This document shows positions 46,479 through 55,925 of a stretch of 64,000 bases of DNA, piece after piece (position 1 is the first letter of the stretch; each line of letters begins with the position of its first letter). Position numbers and translations under genes: made by a program. Under the pieces are notes generated by a model. It was not told where the DNA came from and did not search any database. It saw nothing but the letters and a program-made list of their open reading frames with translations. Origin of the DNA: Alphaproteobacteria bacterium Ga0077535 (lineage in GTDB: Bacteria > Pseudomonadota > Alphaproteobacteria > Caulobacterales > Aquidulcibacteraceae). The stretch spans positions 29,476 to 93,475 of the forward strand of contig LNEK01000038.1 of NCBI GenBank assembly GCA_001464425.1. Reading direction: 5' to 3'.

Positions 46479-47807
46479 TCAGCGCGGCGTCATCTGGCGG
46501 CGCAGGAAGGCCGGGATTTCCAGCTCTTCATCGAGCGCTGGATCGCGGACCACATCCTCATGCGCGCGGCGCGGCTGCTGCGGTTCGGCCGGCGGCAGAT
46601 CGTCGTCCTGCTCGAACGACATGTCGCGCACAGCTTCCTCTTCATCGCGCGCTTCGGGCTTCTTCCAACCGAACAGGTTGAAACCGCCCGTGCGGCGCGG
46701 CTCAGGCTCGACATCATTAGCGAAGCGCGGGCGGGAATCCTCGTAGCGCTCGCGCACCGGCTCAGGCGCCGGCGTCGGTTCAGATCGCTGCGTCACCAAC
46801 GGACGGCGCACAGGTTGCTCGGCAGCGCGTCGCGCAGGTTCGACAACTGTTTGCTGCGTGACGATGGCTTCGTCATCAATGCCGGTGGCCACCACCGACA
46901 CGCGGATACGGCCTTCAAGTGTTTCGTCGAACGTGGAGCCGAGGATGATGTTGGCGTTCGGATCGACTTCGGCGCGAATTTCGTTCGCGGCCTGATCAAC
47001 CTCGTACAACGTCATGTCGAAGCCGCCGGTGATGTTGATCAGCACGCCCTTGGCGCCGCGCATCGAGACGATGTCGAGCAGCGGGTTGGCCATAGCGCCA
47101 TGCGACGCTTCGAGTGCGCGGTTGGGGCCTTCGGCCTCACCAGTGCCCATCATCGCGGTGCCCATCTCGGCCATCACGGTGCGGACATCGGCAAAGTCCA
47201 AGTTGATGAGGCCGGGCATCACCATCAGATCGGTGACGCCGCGCACCCCGGAGTAAAGCACCTGGTCCGCGAGTTGGAAGGCCTCCGCGAACGTCGTGCG
47301 CTCATTGGCGACGCGGAAGAGATTCTGGTTCGGGATGACGATCAGTGTGTCGACGTGCTTGCGCAGTTCCTGAACGCCCTGCTCCGCCAGCTGCATGCGG
47401 CGCTGGCCTTCGAAGTGGAACGGCTTGGTGACGACAGCGATCGTCAGAATGCCGCGCTCGCGCGCCGTGCGCGCAATCACCGGCGCAGCGCCAGTGCCGG
47501 TGCCACCGCCCATGCCGGCGGCGACGAACACCATGTGCGCGCCTTCGAGAAATTCGATGATCTCCGGCTGGCTCTCTTGAGCCGCCGCCTGCCCGACTTC
47601 CGGACGCGCGCCGGCGCCGAGGCCTTCGGTGATCGAATGGCCGAGTTGCAAGCGGTTCGGGGTGCGGGCGCGGGTCAGCGCTTGCGCGTCGGTGTTCGCC
47701 ACAACGAACTCGACGCCCTGCAAACGAGCGTCGATCATGTTGTTCACAGCGTTGCCGCCGGCGCCGCCGACGCCGAACACCACGATGCGCGGTCTTAGAT
47801 CATGCAT
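46479..47807 (-). CDS. ftsZ: Cell division GTPase FtsZ
   Basis: A 442-residue tubulin-like GTPase forming the Z ring. Short N-terminus, then [19 protein letters not shown], the tubulin signature GGGTGTG (100-106), the T7-region [11 protein letters not shown], a Glu/Arg/Pro-rich linker (about 320-425) and the C-terminal conserved peptide [10 protein letters not shown] that binds FtsA. Upstream lie a perfect TTAA-N7-TTAA box and two GANTC sites, as for CtrA- and CcrM-controlled ftsZ in Caulobacter. It starts 1.2 kb from ftsA, separated by two lipoprotein genes. Confidence 0.97.
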   Translation of the reverse strand: MHDLRPRIVVFGVGGAGGNAVNNMIDARLQGVEFVVANTDAQALTRARTPNRLQLGHSITEGLGAGARPEVGQAAAQESQPEIIEFLEGAHMVFVAAGMGGGTGTGAAPVIARTARERGILTIAVVTKPFHFEGQRRMQLAEQGVQELRKHVDTLIVIPNQNLFRVANERTTFAEAFQLADQVLYSGVRGVTDLMVMPGLINLDFADVRTVMAEMGTAMMGTGEAEGPNRALEASHGAMANPLLDIVSMRGAKGVLINITGGFDMTLYEVDQAANEIRAEVDPNANIILGSTFDETLEGRIRVSVVATGIDDEAIVTQQTVVEPARRAAEQPVRRPLVTQRSEPTPAPEPVRERYEDSRPRFANDVEPEPRRTGGFNLFGWKKPEARDEEEAVRDMSFEQDDDLPPAEPQQPRRAHEDVVRDPALDEELEIPAFLRRQMTPR

Positions 47808-47840
47808 TACGGCGCTCTTTTACCCGCTCTGGAGCTCATC

Positions 47841-47854
47841 GAGTCTCACGATTC
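47841..47854. promoter_or_regulatory. GANTC sites upstream of ftsZ
   Basis: Two GANTC sites nine bases apart: GAGTC at 47841-47845 and GATTC at 47850-47854, within 50 bases of the ftsZ start. CcrM methylates GANTC in alphaproteobacteria and in Caulobacter affects ftsZ transcription. Confidence 0.55.
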
Positions 47855-47888
47855 GCCCATGCTCACACTTCACCGTCGGCGACGGCGC

Positions 47889-47903
47889 TTAAGCTTTCGT
47901 TAA
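47889..47903. promoter_or_regulatory. CtrA-type binding box (TTAA-N7-TTAA) upstream of ftsZ
   Basis: A perfect TTAA-N7-TTAA match centred about 90 bases upstream of ftsZ (TTAA at 47889-47892 and 47900-47903). In Caulobacter, CtrA binds such sites and represses ftsZ until the swarmer-to-stalked transition. No other perfect copy was noticed in this window. Confidence 0.65.
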
Positions 47904-48008
47904 GTCTTCGAAACGGTCGCGGCGCTTTTGCGGCGCGGTTGCGTCGAAACTCAGCTAGAGCACCAGGATGTAAGCGCTTTTTGCGGGACTGCCAGGGCGG
48001 AAGCTGCC

Positions 48009-48404
48009 TTACGGCGTGGCCGCCAGTAGGACGGGGATGCGAGTCTCGCGCCGCGGCGGCGCAGGCTCGCCTGTTGAGTCGGCAATGAGCACGATGGTTC
48101 CGGCCTGCTCCGTCGGAGACGTGTAGCTCAGCTCCGCCACGAACGGCACGGGCCCAGGCACGGTCCAATCGGTCTGCGCCCGCGCTGGCGCTTCGGCGAT
48201 GACGGCGCCGCTGGCGTCCAGCAATTGCGCATCGAAGATCGCTTCGAAGTACCAGTCTTGCGGCGCGACACCTTCGACAAGGATTGGACTTGGCGCCGTC
48301 GCACCCGATTGGGGCGCAGTGATTTCGATATCAGTCACGGACGAACCCGGCGCTCCCGGCTGCGAACAGCCAAGCAGCAAGGCCACAAGGATCAGCGCCC
48401 GCAT
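48009..48404 (-). CDS. Gmad2-domain lipoprotein
   Basis: A 131-residue protein from ATG 48404 that overlaps the upstream stop (ATGA). Signal with Cys11 in LLLGC, then an Ig-like Gmad2 domain: DIEITAPQSGATAPSPILVEGVA, DWYFEAIFDAQLLDASGAVIAEAPARAQTDW and VPFVAELSYTSPTEQAGTIVLIADSTG. The family is of unknown precise role and often in exported proteins. It is probably lipid-anchored in the periplasm. Co-translated with the 48404-48916 lipoprotein. Confidence 0.85.
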   Translation of the reverse strand: MRALILVALLLGCSQPGAPGSSVTDIEITAPQSGATAPSPILVEGVAPQDWYFEAIFDAQLLDASGAVIAEAPARAQTDWTVPGPVPFVAELSYTSPTEQAGTIVLIADSTGEPAPPRRETRIPVLLAATP

Positions 48405-48916
48405 CAGACACACTCCGCGGGCGGCATTTCAGAGATGCCCAGCAGGGTGCGGATCGAAACCGCTTCTTCGAGCGGAGCGCCGTCTTCCGTGGGCAGCGGC
48501 TGGGCCGTGATGTTTTCTATCCGCCACTGGCCGTCTGCGCGCCGGCACATGTCCCAACGCAAATCCATGGCGCCGCCGACGCTGTAGCTGAAATTTGTAG
48601 AGATCTCAGCGTGGCCATCGCCGCTGTGGACTCCGACACGATAGCGGATGTTCTCGACCTCGGGATCATTCGCCCACGAGCGATAGTCGAAATCGAGCAC
48701 GCCTGGCCCGCCAGTCTCTGCGTTCGCTGTCAGCGCCGTCGCCAACTCGCGGGTGAAATATGTCTCGCGCTCATCCTGAGTCGCCGGCAGCCCGCCAAAA
48801 TCGTAGAGCGCAGCGACGACAGGCATCGGCCCCATCTCATCGCTTGGCGCTTGCTGGGTGCAGGCAGCGGCCAAGAGCAGCGAAGCGGCGGCAACGCCGA
48901 CGAAGATGGAGCGCAT
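48404..48916 (-). CDS. Predicted lipoprotein of unknown function
   Basis: A 170-residue protein from ATG 48916 (MRSIFVGVAA), with lipobox Cys19 in LLAAAC. The mature region has YDFGGLPATQDERETYFTRELATAL and a beta-rich domain with SYSVGGAMDLRWDMCRRADGQWRIENITA, resembling small exported domains of unknown role (DUF3828-like, not certain). Four-base overlap with the Gmad2 gene. Together they lie in the space between ftsZ and ftsA, which in Caulobacter are closer together. Confidence 0.7.
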   Translation of the reverse strand: MRSIFVGVAAASLLLAAACTQQAPSDEMGPMPVVAALYDFGGLPATQDERETYFTRELATALTANAETGGPGVLDFDYRSWANDPEVENIRYRVGVHSGDGHAEISTNFSYSVGGAMDLRWDMCRRADGQWRIENITAQPLPTEDGAPLEEAVSIRTLLGISEMPPAECV

Positions 48917-49041
48917 GGAGTCCTCCCACCGACGCGCGATCCGCACGTCGTTATCGCCACGTACGAAAGATTCGTGGCTTCATTAAAGCGAGGTAAGCTG
49001 TGTTTCGCGGCGGCGCGCAAGCCGCCGGTACGTGAGTAGCG

Positions 49042-50361
49042 TCAGAAGTTCTCGCGTAACCAACGCCACGCGCCGCGTGCGGTATTACGCATCACCGAAG
49101 CGACTTGTGCGAGCGACGGCTGGAAGCTGTGTTCGACATCTTCCAGTTCGGGATTGTCGAAGCGGTGACGCAACATGCCGGCGGCTGTCGCGTATGCCGG
49201 GCCAGCGTCGCCGTGATCGAAGCCGCAAAGCTCGAACGGCCGACCAATGCGCACCGGCATTGAGAGCACATCCGTCGCAAGCTCGCGGATGCCCGGAATG
49301 AGCGCACCGCCGCCAACGAGGACAACACGCTGCGGGCCATCGGCATTGATGAAGCCGGCGCTGTCCAATTGGCGGCGCACTTGCAGCAAGGTTTCGTGCA
49401 GCCGCGGCGTCAGCGTATCGGCGATCACACCGCGCAAGGTGGTGGAGGCTTCAAGGCGTCCATCCATGCCGAGCTTCGGCGTTTGCACAGCTTCGCGCGG
49501 ATCGCAGGCGTTCGAGACGGCGCCGAAATGCTGCTTCACACGCTCAGCTGCTGCGAACGTGGTTTGCAGCTTGGTGGCGAGATCGCGGGTCAAGCGCACG
49601 CCGCCGGTGGCGATGGTTTCGGCATGGATCAGCGTGTCCTGCGCAAAGACAGAAACGCCGGTGGCGCCGGCGCCGAGATCGATGACGATCGCGCCCTCTT
49701 CCATTTCCTCGCGCGTCAAGACGGCAAGGCCCGCCGCTTTCGGTGCGGCGATGATGTCTTCCACTTCAACGCCAGCCTGGTTGATGCAGGCGCGCAGCGC
49801 ATTGATCGCATCGGTCGGCGCCGTGACGACGCACGCCTCTACTGCCAGCATTTTACCGGGATGGCCGTGCGGATCGGCGATCGGTTCGCCGTCATCGATC
49901 GTGTAGCTCAGCGGCTCAACGTGCAGGAACGATCGCTGCGGCGTGGGCAGCGAGCGCATAGCCGTGTCGATGGCGTTCTGAACATCGGCCCCTGAAATCA
50001 CGGCGCGCTTGATCCGCACAGCCCCGCGCACGATTTCCGCACGCAGGCCTGGGCCAGCATAAGACGCAACCACGCGCTTAATCGGCGCGCCTGCCATGGC
50101 CGACGCCTCTTGGATCGCCACTTCGATAGCGCGCGCGCAGGCGTCGAAATCGGCCGGCTTACCGGAGGCGATCGCAGGCGCGGTTTGCTGGCCGACGCCC
50201 AGCACACGCAACGGACGCTCTGGATGCAGATCGAGAACCGGGTCGCGCCGTGCGGCGAGGCACACAGTTTTGGAGACGCCGACATCAAGCGCGGCGACGA
50301 GCGGCGCTTGCGGCGCGGCGTCAGCGTCGATGTGTTCAATGCGTTCGAGAAGCGCTGTCAT
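49042..50361 (-). CDS. ftsA: Cell division protein FtsA
   Basis: A 439-residue actin-like ATPase linking FtsZ to the inner membrane. Start ATG 50361 overlaps the ftsQ stop; a GTG one codon earlier also exists. Signatures are VAALDVGVSKTVCLAARR (phosphate 1), VIDLGAGATGVSVF (phosphate 2) and VVLVGGGALIPGIRELA (adenosine), with the 1C domain between. The C-terminal amphipathic tail (WRWLRENF) would bind the membrane. In the ddl-ftsQ-ftsA line. Confidence 0.96.
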   Translation of the reverse strand: MTALLERIEHIDADAAPQAPLVAALDVGVSKTVCLAARRDPVLDLHPERPLRVLGVGQQTAPAIASGKPADFDACARAIEVAIQEASAMAGAPIKRVVASYAGPGLRAEIVRGAVRIKRAVISGADVQNAIDTAMRSLPTPQRSFLHVEPLSYTIDDGEPIADPHGHPGKMLAVEACVVTAPTDAINALRACINQAGVEVEDIIAAPKAAGLAVLTREEMEEGAIVIDLGAGATGVSVFAQDTLIHAETIATGGVRLTRDLATKLQTTFAAAERVKQHFGAVSNACDPREAVQTPKLGMDGRLEASTTLRGVIADTLTPRLHETLLQVRRQLDSAGFINADGPQRVVLVGGGALIPGIRELATDVLSMPVRIGRPFELCGFDHGDAGPAYATAAGMLRHRFDNPELEDVEHSFQPSLAQVASVMRNTARGAWRWLRENF

Positions 50362-51305
50362 CACGCGCCTCCCAGCAGCGGACGTAGGCCGCCTTCAAGC
50401 ATAGGATGGATGCGCACCGCCAAACGCCCCGGCGCGCGCATGTCGAGTTGCACCAGAGGACGGTCGAGCAACGCATATTCGGCGTGCAAAGCTTCCAGGC
50501 GCGCCAACGCATCGGTGGCGCCGTCGTCCGGCAGCGCAACCGTGGCGCCGGAGACCAACTCCAGATTCCAGCGCCGATCACCAACGCGCACCAGCCGTTC
50601 GGTGCGTTGCCGCACTTGTGGAAGGGCTTCGAGCGCTTCAAGCAATGGCTCAGCTGCGGGGCCTGCCCCGGCGCCGACGATCATCGGCAGATTGGGGTGG
50701 TCGGCAGCGCGCTCGGCCAGCAGACGCTCACCACTGGAGTCGATGACGGACACCTGGCCGTCCTCTTCCCACAACGCGTATTCTTGACGGCGCTCGACCT
50801 CGATCAAAAGCGTCGAGGGCCACAGCCGGCGCACACGCGCAGACGCGACCCAATCCAGGCTCAGCACGCGCGCCTGCACGTCCTGCGGATCGAGCGACAA
50901 GATGGAATGGCGGCCTTCCGGCACGATGACGTCGCGCACTTCGGCCGCGCGCGCATCGGTGATAACCGGTCCATCCGGCATCGCGGCGATTTCGATATCA
51001 TCGACGCCGAACCCAACGCTGGCCGCTGCGGAATCCGCCGAGCGCGCGAAAGCTTCGCGCGCGTCGAACAACGAAGAGCCCAGCCAGGCAGCGCCGGCGA
51101 CGGCGACACCAACGATCAGGACGAGGCCCGTGAGCGCAAGGCCCAAGCTTTTCGTCGTGATCGGCATATCGTCGGACGAAAGCCCGCCGGACAATTTGAT
51201 CCGCGCCAGGCGCGGCATGTTTTCATAGGACGGCGCGACCGCCTTGCGGCGCTTGCCCCGCGGCGGTGGGCCGCCGCCTGTACGACGTGCTCTCACCGCG
51301 GCCAT
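50361..51305 (-). CDS. ftsQ: Cell division protein FtsQ
   Basis: A 314-residue bitopic protein from ATG 51305 ([12 protein letters not shown]), overlapping the ddl end by 13 bases. A basic, Pro-rich cytoplasmic tail, one transmembrane helix (about 55-75), a POTRA domain ([21 protein letters not shown]...) and the C-terminal beta domain with [31 protein letters not shown] follow. It connects early and late divisome proteins. Confidence 0.94.
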   Translation of the reverse strand: MAAVRARRTGGGPPPRGKRRKAVAPSYENMPRLARIKLSGGLSSDDMPITTKSLGLALTGLVLIVGVAVAGAAWLGSSLFDAREAFARSADSAAASVGFGVDDIEIAAMPDGPVITDARAAEVRDVIVPEGRHSILSLDPQDVQARVLSLDWVASARVRRLWPSTLLIEVERRQEYALWEEDGQVSVIDSSGERLLAERAADHPNLPMIVGAGAGPAAEPLLEALEALPQVRQRTERLVRVGDRRWNLELVSGATVALPDDGATDALARLEALHAEYALLDRPLVQLDMRAPGRLAVRIHPMLEGGLRPLLGGA

Positions 51306-52213
51306 GACGCATCCTCCAGGATCCACGCCACGAGATCGTCGTAGGACATGCCAACAAAGGCGGCTTGTTCGGGCACCAGCGACGTCGGCGTCATGCCGGG
51401 CTGGGTGTTCACTTCGAGCAGTGCGAGGCGATCGGTCTTTGGATCATAGCGGAAGTCCGAGCGCGAAACGCCGCGGCAGCCAAGCGCGTGATGCGCCGCT
51501 TCAGCAGCGCGCATGCATTGATCGGCTACGGATTGCGGAATGTCAGCGGGTACGACGTGGCGCGAACCACCGGCGGCGTACTTGGCGTCGAAATCATACC
51601 AGTCGCCATCGCTGGTGACGAAGATCTCTGTGACCGCGAGCGCGCCGCGATTGTGCATCACGGCGACGGTGAGTTCTTTGCCGTCGATGAATTCTTCGAC
51701 CAGCACTTCTTCGCCGAAGGTCCAGTCGGGATCGAGCAATTGTTCGGGGGGCCGGTTGGCGCCTTCGCGGACGATGAAGATGCCAACGGACGAGCCCTGT
51801 GCGTTCGGCTTCACCACATAAGGCGCCGGCATCGGATGGCCCTTCGCGGCCTCCAAGCGGTTCATCAGCTTGCCATTGGCGAGCGGGAGGCCGGCTTGCG
51901 CGAACACGGCTTTGGACTTGTCCTTGTCCATGGCCAGCGCCGAAGCGAGGCAGCCCGAATGCGTGTACGGAAGCTTCAGATAGTCGAGCACGCCCTGGGT
52001 GCGGCCATCCTCGCCCCATTCGCCGTGAAGCGCGTTGAAGACCGCGTCGGGACGCGCGTCCTGCAGTTCGGCTATCCAGCCGGGATTCAGAGGATCAATC
52101 TCTACGACCTCGTGCCCGAGCCGGCGGAGCGCATCTGCACAACCCCTGCCGGAGCTCAAGCTCACAGGCCGTTCGGGGCTCAAGCCCCCTAAAAGCACCG
52201 CCACCCGCGCCAT
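51293..52213 (-). CDS. ddl: D-alanine--D-alanine ligase
   Basis: A 306-residue ATP-grasp enzyme making D-Ala-D-Ala for peptidoglycan. Landmarks are the N-terminal [19 protein letters not shown], the central [60 protein letters not shown] and [20 protein letters not shown]. Preceded by an intergenic region with no nearby gene on the minus strand, so its promoter should lie at 52214-52330. FtsQ starts inside its end. Confidence 0.96.
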   Translation of the reverse strand: MARVAVLLGGLSPERPVSLSSGRGCADALRRLGHEVVEIDPLNPGWIAELQDARPDAVFNALHGEWGEDGRTQGVLDYLKLPYTHSGCLASALAMDKDKSKAVFAQAGLPLANGKLMNRLEAAKGHPMPAPYVVKPNAQGSSVGIFIVREGANRPPEQLLDPDWTFGEEVLVEEFIDGKELTVAVMHNRGALAVTEIFVTSDGDWYDFDAKYAAGGSRHVVPADIPQSVADQCMRAAEAAHHALGCRGVSRSDFRYDPKTDRLALLEVNTQPGMTPTSLVPEQAAFVGMSYDDLVAWILEDASWPR

Positions 52214-52469
52214 TTCTGCGCCTCGCTACCAACACCTGATCCGGTCGGACGCGTTCGTTCGCGCCTCATTCCGGGAGTGTCATAATGAAACGCCTCAGGG
52301 TTAAGGCATGGTGAGGGCGGACGCTTTAGTTGCTGATTTATTTGGTAAATTTGCATTCAGACGTGTTGTCGGCGCTTAACCACGTCTGCGGCTTCGATAG
52401 GCCATTTCTATGCAACACGACTGCGTGATCAATTTGAACAGCGCCAAAGTCTCACTACATACCCTTCAC

Positions 52470-52605
52470 GAACACAGACTGTGCGCCCAACCCTCCCCCC
52501 GCGGGCGCGCGGAAAGTCCGGCGGGGCGTTTGGGCTCAAGTGTCCCGCCGGCAACCTTCTGCAAAGACTGAAAGCGCGTGGCCCTCGGCTACGCGCTTTT
52601 TGTTT
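52470..52605 (+). ncRNA. Candidate structured RNA or attenuator leader
   Basis: Two mutually exclusive pairings are visible. Segment 521-526 of the 52 kb region (GCGGGG) pairs with CCCCGC at 52497-52502, nested within GCCCAA/TTGGGC (52485-52490 with 52530-52535). The overlapping CCGGCGGG (52518-52525) can instead pair perfectly with CCCGCCGG (52544-52551). A strong terminator follows at 52571. This is the layout of a switch or attenuator, or of a stand-alone small RNA. No known family recognised. 5' end unknown. Confidence 0.5.
52571..52605 (+). terminator. Strong intrinsic terminator
   Basis: AAAGCGCGT (52571-52579) pairs perfectly with ACGCGCTTT (52591-52599), a nine-base stem, followed by TTTTTG. 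It ends the candidate leader about 100 bases before the TIR-like gene. Confidence 0.8.
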
Positions 52606-52703
52606 GGGCGCACCGCCCGCGAAATGGGCGCCGAGCGGGCAAAGCTAAAGTTCCGGCGGCCAGCGCTTGGCGCAACCCGTGCGGCGCACCAGCAATAGCG
52701 CGC

Positions 52704-53303
52704 ATGCCATCACCTATTCTGCTCGCCCATCCACCCGGCGCCGCTTCGCAAGCTCAGGCCGTCGCTGCCGAGCTGAAGGCGCTTGGCTATGAGGTGGAAG
52801 AGCTGCGGGGGCGCGGACAAAGCCCGCGTGGGCGCAAGGTTGTGCTTTTGTGGTCGCGGCAGGCGTGGGGGACGCCGGCGCTCCGGGCGGTGGCGCGGCA
52901 AGCGCATGCAACGGGCTCGCTCGTTTGCGTACGGCTGGACGCCGCGCCGCCGCCCGTCGAGGGCGCGCGTCAGGCGCGCTTTGCCAAGCGGATGGAGTGG
53001 CGGCGTCTGCTCAGCTCGAAGGCCGGCCCGGTGGCGGCGGCGCCCCGCGGCGCCGCGCGCGCGAGAATTCACACAGCGCGCGCCAAACGCGTGAAACCTA
53101 AAACGCAACCAGTGGGGACTGACATGCGCCTATATTCCGACAGCAGCACGCGCGCGTTCGCGATCGTGCTGACGCTTTGCATAGTGAGCGCTGCAGCGCT
53201 TGGCGTGGCGTATGGCCGATACCCAGCAGTCGCCGCGCCGATCGACCAAGCGGCCGCAGCATTATATGCGCAGGCGAGCGAAATCGCTGCGCTCGCGCCT
53301 TAA
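52704..53303 (+). CDS. Small protein with TIR-like domain and a C-terminal membrane helix
   Basis: A 199-residue protein; start at ATG 52704 (MPSPILLAHPPGAA). The N-terminal 1-80 region, with ILLAHP, LKALGYEVEEL and KVVLLWSRQAWGTPALRAVARQA, follows the pattern of a TIR-like Rossmann fold (compare LIVLWSQ in the true TIR proteins here) but lacks the catalytic Glu motif. A basic, Ala-rich linker (80-140) leads to one transmembrane helix (about 150-170). Function unknown. It is preceded by a terminator-containing leader. Confidence 0.65.
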   Translation: MPSPILLAHPPGAASQAQAVAAELKALGYEVEELRGRGQSPRGRKVVLLWSRQAWGTPALRAVARQAHATGSLVCVRLDAAPPPVEGARQARFAKRMEWRRLLSSKAGPVAAAPRGAARARIHTARAKRVKPKTQPVGTDMRLYSDSSTRAFAIVLTLCIVSAAALGVAYGRYPAVAAPIDQAAAALYAQASEIAALAP

Positions 53304-54422
53304 CCCAGGGCTTCGGCAATATCGGCGATCAAATCGTCGACATCTTCGATACCGACGGAGAAGCGCACGAGGCCATCGCTGATGCCTAGTGCTTCGCGCA
53401 GCGGCTTATCGATCGAAGCGTGAGTCATAATCGCGGGATGCTCGATCAGTGATTCAACGCCGCCGAGCGATTCCGCCAGCGAGAAGAGTTGCACCCGCTC
53501 CAGAAAGTTGCGCGCCGCGGGTAGCCCGCCCTTCAATGTCGCGGTGATCATGCCGCCATAGCCGCCGCGCATCTGCTTCTTAGCGACCTCGTGCTGCGGG
53601 TGATCGGTGCGGCCAGGATAGATGACGCGCTCGATCTGGCTTTGCTGCGCTAGGAAATCGGCGATCTTGGCAGCGTTCTCGCAATGGCGCTGCACGCGGA
53701 CGTGCAGAGTCTTTGTGGAGCGCAGGAGCAAGAAGCAGTCCCAAGGCGCGCTGATCGCGCCGACGGCGTTTTGGATATAGTGCAGACGCTCGCCAAGTTC
53801 GTCGCTGTTGGTGATCAGCACGCCGCCGATGACGTCCGAATGGCCGCCAATGTATTTGGTGCAAGAATGGCTGACGATGTCGGCGCCTAGGCTGAGCGGA
53901 TTTTGCAGAACCGGCGTGGCGAAGGTGTTGTCGACGCAGACAATGGCGCCGCGGGCTTTGCCGATACGCGCGACGGCGGCGATGTCGACCACCTTCAAAA
54001 GCGGATTGGTCGGCGTTTCGATCCAGACCATTTTCGTCTTCGGCGTGAACGCAGCCTCGGTGGCGTCGAGATCGCTTGAAGACTTTATCGAGCGACCGAT
54101 AGGTGCCGCCATAGACATCATCGCACAGCACGACGTGGTCGCCGCTGGACAGCAAATGAATGCAGCCGGCAAGCGAGGCGAGGCCCGAAGCGAACATGAT
54201 GCCGTGGCGGCCGCCTTCGAGTGAGGCGAGGTTGGCCTCCAGCGCTTTGCGCGTTGGGTTGGCGGAGCGCGCGTAGTCGTAATCCTCGATCACGACGCCA
54301 GGGCTTTTCTGCACGTAAGTCGAGGTTTGATAGACCGGCGTCATGATCGCGCCCGTCGTCGGATCGGGCTGTTGGCCGGCGTGAATGCAGCGCGTGCCGA
54401 AGCCTTTATTGTCGTGATGCAT
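53300..54422 (-). pseudogene. Cystathionine gamma-synthase/lyase, frameshifted
   Basis: Two frames make one PLP enzyme. The N-terminal part (54422 to about 54075) has GFGTRCIHAGQQPDPTTGAI, YARSANPTRKALEANLASLEGG and YGGTYRSLDKVFKR. The C-terminal part (about 54085 to 53300) has WIETPTNPLLKVVDI, VDNTFATPVLQNPLSLGADIVSHSCTKYIGGHSDV (PLP Lys) and LAESLGGVESLIEHPA. A single-base shift near 54071-54085 reconnects them into about 373 residues, normal for the family. It lies one base from the cystathionine beta-synthase gene. A real lesion or a sequence error. Confidence 0.85.
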
Positions 54423-54423
54423 A

Positions 54424-55794
54424 TTAGCGGCCCTTGCCGGCGAGATATTCGATCAGATCGATTTTGGAGATGACGCCGACAACGTTTGACGCATCTACGA
54501 CGACTGCGACGTGATCGGTGGCGAAGATGTGGAAGAGCTCTTCAATCCGCGCTTTCGGGTAAATGAGCCCGGCGATCGGCGAAGCGATGCCTTTGGCCGG
54601 GGCGTCGAGATTGAACTCGCGCTTTTGCATCGACGCCAGCACATCGCTTTCATGCACAATGGCGTTGAGCTTGCCGCGTTCAATCAGTGGAATCTGGCTG
54701 ACACCGTGATCGCGCATGAGATTGACGACCGTGCGCAGCGGCGCTTCGGCGTCGGCGGTGATCGGATTGCGCTCGTGGAGTTTCAGCAATTCCTCGACGA
54801 AGCCTAGCTCCTGCTCGGTTTCAGTGAAGCCGTGCTCCTTCATCCAATCGTCGCGCAGGAATTTGGAAACGTAGCGATTGCCGTGATCCGGCAGCACCGT
54901 GACGACGACTTTGCCCGGGCCGAGTTCCTTGGCGATCTCGATGGCAACGCTGACGTTCGAGCCGGAAGAGCCGCCGCAGAACAGCCCCTCTTCTTTCACC
55001 AAACGCCGGGCCATCACGAAGCTGTCGCGGTCATTCACTTGGCGCATATCGTCGACGACGGAGAAATCCATGGCGCGGCATTCAATGTCCTCGCCGATGC
55101 CTTCGACCATGTAGACGTGCGCGGTCGGCAGCGTCTTGGTGTGAAAGAGATGATAGTGCACCGAGCCGAGCGGATCGGCGCCGATGATTTTCACGTGCGG
55201 CGCGTGCTCCTTGAACCAGCGGCCAACGCCGGAGACCGTGCCGCCGGTGCCGGTGCCGCCGACGAAGGCGTCGAACTTGCCGCCGTCCGTATCCTCGTAA
55301 ATCTCTTTGCCGGTCGACCAGTAATGCGCCTCGATGTTCCACTGCGAGTGATACTGATCGACGTAGAAGGCGCCGGGCGTATCCTCAGCGATCTTCTTGG
55401 CGACGTTGACGTAGTGCTCCGGTGAATCGCCCGGCACGTCGGTTGGCGTAATGATGACTTCGGCGCCGTAGGCGCGCAGCGAGTCCTGCTTTTCCTTGCT
55501 CATCTTGTCCGGCATCGTGAACACGCAGCGATAGCCTTTGATCGCCGCCGCCATGGCGAGGCCCTGGCCAGTGTTGCCGGACGTGTTCTCAACGATGAGA
55601 CCACCGGGCTTCAGGATGCCGGCGGCTTCGGCCTTCTCGATGATGTAACTGGCCATGCGGTCTTTGATCGAACCGGCGGGGTTCAGATACTCGCACTTCA
55701 CCCAAACTTCCGCGGCGCCGGGCGGCACGACCTTGTTGAGCTTTACTAGCGGCGTGTTGCCGATCGCGGCGAGGATGTTGGGCTTCAAGCGCAT
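54424..55794 (-). CDS. cbs: Cystathionine beta-synthase
   Basis: A 456-residue PLP enzyme from ATG 55794 (MRLKPNILAAIGNTPLVKLNK); a TTG five codons upstream is an unlikely alternative. The PLP lysine is in EYLNPAGSIKDRMA, and the substrate loop is ENTSGNTGQG. VGGTGTGGTVSG binds PLP phosphate. The C-terminus has two CBS domains (about 335-456) that regulate activity. It condenses serine and homocysteine to cystathionine. Paired with the lyase/synthase gene downstream, a reverse transsulfuration module for cysteine from methionine. Confidence 0.92.
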   Translation of the reverse strand: MRLKPNILAAIGNTPLVKLNKVVPPGAAEVWVKCEYLNPAGSIKDRMASYIIEKAEAAGILKPGGLIVENTSGNTGQGLAMAAAIKGYRCVFTMPDKMSKEKQDSLRAYGAEVIITPTDVPGDSPEHYVNVAKKIAEDTPGAFYVDQYHSQWNIEAHYWSTGKEIYEDTDGGKFDAFVGGTGTGGTVSGVGRWFKEHAPHVKIIGADPLGSVHYHLFHTKTLPTAHVYMVEGIGEDIECRAMDFSVVDDMRQVNDRDSFVMARRLVKEEGLFCGGSSGSNVSVAIEIAKELGPGKVVVTVLPDHGNRYVSKFLRDDWMKEHGFTETEQELGFVEELLKLHERNPITADAEAPLRTVVNLMRDHGVSQIPLIERGKLNAIVHESDVLASMQKREFNLDAPAKGIASPIAGLIYPKARIEELFHIFATDHVAVVVDASNVVGVISKIDLIEYLAGKGR

Positions 55795-55925
55795 GCGGAA
55801 ATCCTGCAAATCTGTGTGCGCGGTTTAGAGCGGCGCGGCCGGAAAAGCCACCCGATGACGGTGGACTTTCGGCCGCAAAACCGCATTGCAGCTGCGAACA
55901 GCAGGGAACGGCCCGGGCGACGAAG

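Larger units (their letters stand above)
52214..52703. other. 490-base non-coding region: ddl promoter and leader of TIR-like gene
   Basis: An AT-rich stretch (about 52330-52420) suits promoter elements for ddl and for the plus-strand leader. It is followed by a GC-rich, strongly folding region and an intrinsic terminator before the gene at 52704. No ORF with protein character was found. Details of the structured part are given as separate features. Confidence 0.5.

Noticed and set aside
52511..52526. GGAAAGTCCGG resembling a conserved RNase P RNA segment
   Set aside because: Only this short match is present. The region is too short and ends at a terminator, and the rest of the RNase P consensus is missing.
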